A stretch of 64,000 bases of DNA. Origin: Vallitalea sp. GTDB lineage: Bacteria > Bacillota > Clostridia > Lachnospirales > Vallitaleaceae. The stretch spans positions 62,001 to 126,000 of the forward strand of contig JAOASG010000044.1 of assembly GCA_025210235.1 (NCBI GenBank), in the 5' to 3' direction. Numbering within the stretch: the first letter of the stretch is position 1; every line of letters begins with the position of its first letter. This document shows positions 58,382 through 64,000 of this stretch, one piece after another. Both the position numbers and the translations under genes were made by a program. Below the pieces are notes generated by a model. The model was not told where the DNA came from. It saw nothing but the letters and a program-made list of their open reading frames with translations, and made no database searches.

Positions 58382-59581
58382 TTATCCTAATTTAAATTCT
58401 TTATGAAGAGCTTCAGTAGCTATTTCCAAGTCTTCACCTTTTATTAAACAAGCTATTGTAGAAAGTGAATCCGCAGTTTGTAATATCTCTATTGATTCTT
58501 TGCTTAGACATCTAATAATCTTTGCCATTACTCCTGGAACACCTGTTATTCTTTCACCTATTATTGTTACTTTACAACAGTTATCTATAAAAGTATACAA
58601 AGCATTATATTTTTCCATTAATTTAATAACTCTATCCTTATTAACGCTTTCTGTAGTAAAAACTTTTCTTTCAGGGAAAATATTAATAATATCAATACTA
58701 ACATTTGCACCTGCAAGATCTGTGAAAAAGTTTTCATCATCAATTTCATCTTGAATAGAAAATTGAATTATATTTGTTTTATGAGCAATACTTGTTAATA
58801 ATTTATCTTCTACTGTTTTATTCTTACCTATACCAATATGTCTTTTAATACTTGTTCCTTGTGAATTATTAAAAGTATTTTTAATAACAAGCGGAATGCC
58901 AGCTCTTCTAGCAACTTCAACAGCTCTTGGATGAATTACTTTGGCTCCACTTCCAGCCATTTGAAAAACTTCGTTATAACTTATTTCAGATATTATTTTT
59001 GCACTTTTACAAATTCTAGGATCAGCTGTCATTATACCATCAACATCTGTATATATTTCTATAGCTTCAGCTTCTAAAGCTTCTCCAAGTAGTGCTGCTG
59101 TAGTATCACTTCCGCCTCTTCCTAGTGTAGTTATTTCATTATCTATATTGATCCCTTGAAATCCTGCAACAACTGGTACTTTACCTTCATTTAATATTTT
59201 TATTAATTTCTCTGTATGTATATTAATTACATTAGCGTTATTGTAATTGTTATCTGTAATTATTCCTGCTCCTCCACCAGTAAGTGCACATGCATCAATT
59301 CCATTTTCTAATAAAGTATTGGCAGTAACTAGTGCAGAAATTGTTTCACCAACTGACATAAGTAAATCTATTTCCTTTGGAGCCAATCTGGAATTTTTAT
59401 AATTAATCAAATGAAGTAGCGAATCAGTAGCATATGGCGCACCTAATCTGCCAATTGCTGAAACAACTACTACAATGTTATCATATTCTTTTTTTGCTTC
59501 AAATATTTTATTAATTACATTCTTTCTAGTATCTTCAGTAGCCATTGATGTACCACCGAATTTTTGAATTAATACTTTCAT
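58382..59581 (-). CDS. dapG: Aspartate kinase (diaminopimelate-sensitive DapG type)
   Basis: Phosphorylates aspartate, the first step to lysine, DAP and dipicolinate. The 399-residue protein has the kinase motif IQKFGGTSMATEDTR, TTLGRGGSDTTAALLG and two C-terminal ACT domains for feedback control. It lies downstream of dpaAB, as dapG does in B. subtilis. asd and dapA, which lie in the same cluster there, are absent here. GGGGTGA precedes the ATG. Confidence 0.94.
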   Translation of the reverse strand: MKVLIQKFGGTSMATEDTRKNVINKIFEAKKEYDNIVVVVSAIGRLGAPYATDSLLHLINYKNSRLAPKEIDLLMSVGETISALVTANTLLENGIDACALTGGGAGIITDNNYNNANVINIHTEKLIKILNEGKVPVVAGFQGINIDNEITTLGRGGSDTTAALLGEALEAEAIEIYTDVDGIMTADPRICKSAKIISEISYNEVFQMAGSGAKVIHPRAVEVARRAGIPLVIKNTFNNSQGTSIKRHIGIGKNKTVEDKLLTSIAHKTNIIQFSIQDEIDDENFFTDLAGANVSIDIINIFPERKVFTTESVNKDRVIKLMEKYNALYTFIDNCCKVTIIGERITGVPGVMAKIIRCLSKESIEILQTADSLSTIACLIKGEDLEIATEALHKEFKLG

Positions 59582-59735
59582 TTTTCACCCCATAATTATT
59601 TAGATTATTCCACAAAAACATACTAAATTGATTGTGAATTAATCTTATTTAGTATATATCTCTATTGTCTTATTTAATATACCATATACTCATTAATATG
59701 AAAAGTGATTAACCAAACCCCTGATTATTCTTGTC

Positions 59736-60323
59736 TTAATACTCTACTATAACAGGTTGTTTTTGTTTTCCTTTAAATGCTTCAATAACAGTATCATAGA
59801 TTAAATCTACTTTAGAAATCAATGAATTTTCTTTTTTAATATAATTATCTTGGCCAAATGGTACAAAATAAATATTTCTTGTGTTTAACAACTTACCAAA
59901 ATTTTTAAAATTAAGTCCTAAACCATCATTAGTAGCAATTGAAATAACGACAGGTGATCCATTTCGAAGACTTGCTTTTATTGCCATTAATACAGAAGTA
60001 TCTGTGATTGCGTTAGCTAATTTTCCAAGTGTATTACCTGTACATGGAGCAACTACTAACATATCATATAAGTTTTTGGGGCCAATAGGTTCAGTTTCTT
60101 CTATTTTTGTCTGGACTTTTTTCCCTGTTAAATCTTCTAATTTTTTAATAAAATCTTCTGCTTTACCAAAACGTGTATCTATAGTTGCCGCATTATGTGA
60201 CATAATAGGGAAAATTTCTGCCCCATTATCTATTAATTCTTTAATAGGTTCAAATACTTTCGCAATGGTACAAAAGGAACCACATACAGCAAAACCTATT
60301 TTCTTACCTTCTAATTCTTTCAA
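59736..60323 (-). CDS. dpaB: Dipicolinate synthase subunit B
   Basis: The flavoprotein-fold subunit (SpoVFB) of the enzyme that makes dipicolinic acid, the spore calcium chelator. About 195 residues with KKIGFAVCGSFCTIAK, VVAPCTGNTLGKLANAITD and SIATNDGLGLN. The frame extends to an ATG at 60347, overlapping dpaA, but AAAGGGAG lies 8 bases before the TTG at 60323, giving LKELEGKKIGFA, as in other DpaB proteins. Confidence 0.95.
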   Translation of the reverse strand: MKELEGKKIGFAVCGSFCTIAKVFEPIKELIDNGAEIFPIMSHNAATIDTRFGKAEDFIKKLEDLTGKKVQTKIEETEPIGPKNLYDMLVVAPCTGNTLGKLANAITDTSVLMAIKASLRNGSPVVISIATNDGLGLNFKNFGKLLNTRNIYFVPFGQDNYIKKENSLISKVDLIYDTVIEAFKGKQKQPVIVEY

Positions 60324-60339
60324 ATTCCATACTCCCTTT

Positions 60340-61227
60340 CTAGGCATATTTCCTTAACTCTTTTTCAATAACTCCACTAATAATTTTTGCTGCTGTTTTA
60401 GGCGAGTATTTCCCAGGTACTCCCCTTGCATTAATAAATTTATTCTTATTATCTTTATAAACATTTGCTATATCTATAAAAATATAATCATCAAGTTTTT
60501 TTGTTAATTCTATATCAATTAGAGCTACAGGAATTGTATTAATTACATAGTTAAATTCCTCTAAAGTAATAGTGTTATAATCTTGTATGTTATTAAGTGT
60601 TAAATAATTAATTTTTACTAATTTATTATCCTGTATTTTTATTGTTTTGCAATTTTTTATCGTAGCCATCATTAATTCTTCATCATATACAGATGCTACA
60701 GATACATCCATATTTAATTTTTTTACTAAATCTGTAATAGCCATTCCACATCTTCCATACCCTAATACTAAACACTTATGATTAGCAAGTGTAATGCCTA
60801 CATTTTCTATCATCATACTAATTACACCTTCTGCTGTAGGTATTGAGTTTAATATTGCAAATTCATCAGAAGCTACTATGTCAATTAGATGAATATTATT
60901 TTCTTTTGCTAATCTAAGTACTTCACTTTTATAAGGACCTGATAAAATACTTTGTTTTGTAGTAATAAGATTAAATAAGTTTTTATATAGGATTTTTTCC
61001 TTTGTATTAATAGCATAGATGTGTTTATTATCTTTTGAAAATGGTATTGGACAAATAATAAAACATGCATCTTTTACAGCTTCTTCTAGAGATGATGCTA
61101 TGTGTACACTGCTACCTAGATGGTCATGTTCGTTGCCATAAATATATATTTCATTTTTTTGTGACATAATATTTGACAGATATATCTGTCGCATATCCCC
61201 ACCAATAACTGATATTTTTTTCTTCAT
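60340..61227 (-). CDS. dpaA: Dipicolinate synthase subunit A
   Basis: The dehydrogenase-like subunit (SpoVFA), 295 residues. VIGGDMRQIYLSNIM at the N-terminus, the NAD-binding LVLGYGRCGMAITDLVKKL in the middle and GVPGKYSPKTAAKIISGVI at the end are family motifs. Expressed in the mother cell late in sporulation in Bacilli. The start has only a weak ribosome site (AGTGATGAT). Confidence 0.95.
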   Translation of the reverse strand: MKKKISVIGGDMRQIYLSNIMSQKNEIYIYGNEHDHLGSSVHIASSLEEAVKDACFIICPIPFSKDNKHIYAINTKEKILYKNLFNLITTKQSILSGPYKSEVLRLAKENNIHLIDIVASDEFAILNSIPTAEGVISMMIENVGITLANHKCLVLGYGRCGMAITDLVKKLNMDVSVASVYDEELMMATIKNCKTIKIQDNKLVKINYLTLNNIQDYNTITLEEFNYVINTIPVALIDIELTKKLDDYIFIDIANVYKDNKNKFINARGVPGKYSPKTAAKIISGVIEKELRKYA

Positions 61228-61442
61228 ATTATCATCACTAACTATTGTACTTTATATTAAAATATGTTTTCTACAGGCTATATGTTACCAAATGAAATCA
61301 AATTTGCATGTACTTATATAAATAAATAATAGATAGTATTAGACAATGTACAGATAATAATTTGTACGGCATATATTGTATTAACTGGAAATTTAACTAA
61401 AATTTAATATTAGAAATATCAAACATATTAAAGGGTGATTAT

Positions 61443-61940
61443 TTGAAAATATATTCAAGTTATGAAAATAAAGAATTGAGCTTTCGTTTGGTTAAACGTA
61501 AAGATATTAAACTTCTTAATAAATGGTATTATTCTAATTCTCTTGAAGAGTTTCTGTATAATAAATCGAATTGTAGACCAAGAAAATGGTATCGACAATA
61601 TAGAAAAGATCCAACTGCCTTTTGTTTTATAATAGAAGAAAAAAGTGATAATATTCCAATTGGTATTTTTTGTATTAGTGTTTTAGACGCTACTAGTGTT
61701 AAGTTTGATGGGTATGTTATTAAAGAAAAATGTGCTAAAGGCAAAGGTTATGGTATTAAGATAATGAATTTGGTACAGGAATTTTTGTTTATTCATATAG
61801 AAGCGAAATATAGTTATTTAGAAGTGTTTTGTAATAATAGGGCTGCTGTGGAAACTTATGTTAAATGTGGGTATAAGATAAAAGAGGTTGTTGAAGTTGA
61901 GGGGAAGGATATGTATGTTATGAGGGCTGTTAATAAATGA
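61443..61940 (+). CDS. GNAT-family N-acetyltransferase
   Basis: A 165-residue acetyltransferase of the RimJ/RimL-like group. The acetyl-CoA loop is GKGYGIKIMNLVQEF, followed by YLEVFCNNRAAVETYVKCGYK, a family hallmark. The substrate is unknown. The start is TTG, with AAAGGGTG upstream. It is one of two plus-strand genes. Confidence 0.85.
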   Translation: MKIYSSYENKELSFRLVKRKDIKLLNKWYYSNSLEEFLYNKSNCRPRKWYRQYRKDPTAFCFIIEEKSDNIPIGIFCISVLDATSVKFDGYVIKEKCAKGKGYGIKIMNLVQEFLFIHIEAKYSYLEVFCNNRAAVETYVKCGYKIKEVVEVEGKDMYVMRAVNK

Positions 61941-62011
61941 ATGGAAGTGATAAAACTACATTTACTCCGCCAATATATTGGTGTAATAAATGTGTACTTT
62001 ACAAGACGGTC

Positions 62012-62332
62012 GTAGATGGATAGGTATTAAAAATTCGTTCAGTTAAATCATTCCTAAGAAAAACTAAGTTCACTAAAACAAAGAGGCTACGCCTCGTTAT
62101 TCCTGTCAAGGAATATTGTTTCGTTAGGAAAGTTTCCTTAGCGTAAATGATAATGCTCTTATCTCATTTACTTAATTCTTAGAACTTTCCTATAAGACAA
62201 GAATAGTTTCCTAAAACTTAAAAACTCCTTGCAGTCAAACATTTAAGTTTTTAACGGAAACTATTCTTCCGTTCACTAAGTGTTTTCTAAGGAAGATTTA
62301 AAGTCACTACTTTTTAATACCTATCCATCTAC
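62012..62332. mobile_element. 321-bp foldback element with 22-bp perfect inverted ends
   Basis: The outer 22 bases at 62012-62033 (GTAGATGGATAGGTATTAAA…) and 62311-62332 are exact complements. Inside are several nested hairpins: AGGCTACGCCT at the 62077-62101 copy; GAATAGTTTCC with GGAAACTATTC (62200-62265); AAACTTAAA with TTTAAGTTT. No coding capacity. The parts of 61941-62500 outside it are featureless. Confidence 0.85.
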
Positions 62333-62500
62333 TCGGTTATATACGGCTTGGGGTTATTTTAAGTATATACTAATCCTAAAATTTCCATAAACAAATACCC
62401 GTTGAAAATATATATACTCAGGAAAATTAAATCTTGTACTACCATTTGAAGTAACGTATCTATATACCCTTCACGAGCGATCGGTCAAATAAATAAATTT

Positions 62501-63325
62501 CTATATATCTATAGATAAAAAATCCAAAATTTCATCATAAGGTATAGAAAATTTTTGTGGACCTCCTGCCCCACATGATAAAGCATATTTAGGATAAAAA
62601 ACTACTAATGCTTCTTTAGTCAAATAAAAATCATTAGACTCAAAACTTCTAATAGCTTTTTGTCCTTCAGTAGAATAAGCATCATCAAAATTATAAGCAC
62701 TTCCATTATCAGAATCTAATTCACTTTTAATTTTAACCATAATTTCATCTGCTACGAAACCGTATATAAAATTCATATAGTCATGTCTATTCACATTAAA
62801 TATATCCTCAAGACTGAGTTTTTTCCCTGTATTCAAATCAAATGTATCTCCTTCAATACCAGCCCATCCTACTCCTCCAGCTCCTCCATTGAGTTCTGCA
62901 GACACTGAGATGATATCTCCTAATACTATCTCTAATTTGTAATAAGCACTTCTATAATAGTTATCTTCTTCTCCTTTTGCTTCAATATTATTCTCTTTCA
63001 TAAAATCAAGTGGAAGTTCATTGTAAAAAGCCTCTTCTTTATCAGCAAAATATTTATTTATTTTAGGTATTCCCTCATAATCTCCTTCTAGCCTTACTAA
63101 CTTTAACTTTAATTCTGCGTACCCCTCTACTTCATTGTAATATTTTTTATCAACATCAAAAGTATTAAAAATTACTGATTTCTTATTTTCTATATCTTTA
63201 TTCAAAGTATTTGTTTCATCCTCTGGTTCTTTAATCATTATACTATCCTCTTGAGTACTATTATTTACACTTTGACACGATGTTAACAATAGTATTGCAC
63301 AAATAAAAATACTAAATTTTTTCAT
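62501..63325 (-). CDS. Lipoprotein with DUF4163/DUF3298-like domains
   Basis: About 274 residues. The lipobox LLTSC (C17) follows a short signal sequence, so it should be attached to the outer face of the membrane. The rest matches the DUF4163 plus DUF3298 pair found in RsiV-type anti-sigma ectodomains and lysozyme-inhibitor-like proteins (GGAGGVGWAGIEGDTFDLNTG in part GGVGWAGIEGDTFDL; GPQKFSIPYDEILDFL). No sigma factor gene is beside it. The frame starts further up at 63370, but AGGAGG is 9 bases before the ATG at 63325. Confidence 0.84.
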   Translation of the reverse strand: MKKFSIFICAILLLTSCQSVNNSTQEDSIMIKEPEDETNTLNKDIENKKSVIFNTFDVDKKYYNEVEGYAELKLKLVRLEGDYEGIPKINKYFADKEEAFYNELPLDFMKENNIEAKGEEDNYYRSAYYKLEIVLGDIISVSAELNGGAGGVGWAGIEGDTFDLNTGKKLSLEDIFNVNRHDYMNFIYGFVADEIMVKIKSELDSDNGSAYNFDDAYSTEGQKAIRSFESNDFYLTKEALVVFYPKYALSCGAGGPQKFSIPYDEILDFLSIDI

Positions 63326-63445
63326 TAATCTTTTCCTCCTAAATTGCATTTTATCTAACGTTCTATACATAATCCCAACTTAATAACTATTTAAAAACTA
63401 TTATACTTATAAAATTCTTTCCTCAGCTAAGCTTCTTTATTTTAT

Positions 63446-64000
63446 TCAATCATTGAAATTCATACCAAATCCCGCTCTATTATTTAAAGTAATTTCATCC
63501 TTTTTATAAGTCACCCCTCCTATAATAGGACTTTCTTTACATAATAAAGGAACATCTAAATCCACCTCAGTAACGTTTGCTTTTGATGCTGCTAGGTGGG
63601 CTGCGGCCGTTATTCCTATGTTACTTTCCATCATAGAGCCTATCATACATTTCATTCCAGAGACTTCTGCTAAGTTTATAATTTTTAGCGCATTATAAAT
63701 ACCACCTGTTTTCATCAACTTAATATTAATCATATCTGAGGCTTTCATATTAATTAACTTCATTGCATCTACTGGTGAAAATACACTTTCATCAGCTAGT
63801 ATTGGGATTGATACGTTATCTGTAACATATTTTAGATCATCTAAATTCTTTGCATCTACTGGTTGCTCGATAAAATCAATATTTAGATTATATGCTTCCA
63901 TCTTTTTAATAATATTTATAGCTTCCTTTGGTTTCCATCCTTGGTTAGCGTCTACTCGAAGCTTTATACTCTTTCCAACAGCTTCTCTAATGGCTTGTAT
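63446..64000 (-). CDS. Dipeptide epimerase (enolase superfamily), partial at the window edge
   Basis: The 3' 184 codons of a muconate-lactonizing-enzyme-group protein; the 5' part lies beyond the window and the frame stays open to the edge. LRVDANQGWKPKEAIN has the first metal Asp, DFIEQPVD the second ligand and ILADESVF the third; INIKLMKTGG carries the catalytic Lys. Relatives (YkfB type) interconvert L-Ala-D/L-Glu from murein peptides. Confidence 0.9.
   Translation of the reverse strand: MQAIREAVGKSIKLRVDANQGWKPKEAINIIKKMEAYNLNIDFIEQPVDAKNLDDLKYVTDNVSIPILADESVFSPVDAMKLINMKASDMINIKLMKTGGIYNALKIINLAEVSGMKCMIGSMMESNIGITAAAHLAASKANVTEVDLDVPLLCKESPIIGGVTYKKDEITLNNRAGFGMNFND

Noticed and set aside
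59582..59735. Possible lysine riboswitch before dapG
   Set aside because: The 154-bp spacer has no lysine-box core; it is plain AT-rich sequence.

Overview
The window is very AT-rich DNA from an anaerobic, endospore-forming member of the Clostridia. Spore genes (dpaA/dpaB for dipicolinate, spoVS, spoIIM, a SpoIIIE/FtsK translocase) place it there. Butyrate kinase/phosphotransbutyrylase, a Na+-pumping biotin decarboxylase operon and a reverse rubrerythrin point to strict anaerobic fermentation. The genus cannot be fixed from the sequence alone. Almost every gene lies on the minus strand; only the rubrerythrin and one GNAT gene are on the plus strand.

Reading from left to right: rpsA-ispH-cmk-aroH-flavoprotein (1-4.7 kb); an RpiR-type regulator; a decarboxylase operon mmdA-gamma subunit-biotin carrier-oadB-oadA (5.9-10.9 kb); a chromosome-segregation/cell-envelope run of S2P-like protein, scpA, scpB, DD-carboxypeptidase, rluB and a methyltransferase (11-15.7 kb); a secreted transglutaminase-like protein behind three tandem c-di-GMP-I riboswitch aptamers (15.9-17.1 kb); a 1905-residue S-layer-anchored multidomain surface protein (17.1-22.8 kb); buk-ptb; dacF; deoB-pdp nucleoside salvage; rubrerythrin; a chemoreceptor; YitT; a GH18-like protein; a divergent cis-prenyltransferase; a HAD phosphatase; xerD-spoIIM-nudF; proC-purB; an aminotransferase; spoVS; rny; recX-recA; cinA; pgsA-rimO; folD-fhs; and ftsK-ylzJ-tepA-dapG-dpaB-dpaA (54.7-61.2 kb). 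The right end holds a GNAT gene, a large foldback element, a DUF3298-type lipoprotein and an edge-truncated dipeptide epimerase.

Most of the window is conserved core Clostridia/Bacilli gene order. The main non-core signals are two. First, the triple c-di-GMP-I leader: each aptamer has its own closing helix, rival hairpins lie between the aptamers, and the closing helix of the last aptamer contains the Shine-Dalgarno sequence of the transglutaminase gene. Second, several families of short inverted-repeat elements (MITE-like), including three ~118-bp copies flanked by 11-12-bp direct repeats, a chimeric relative with different ends nested inside another element, and a 321-bp foldback.

Many genes here appear to start at TTG or GTG, as judged from Shine-Dalgarno spacing; where that moves the start inward from the longest reading frame, the entry says so. 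No tRNA, rRNA, CRISPR array, prophage or intact transposase gene was seen.
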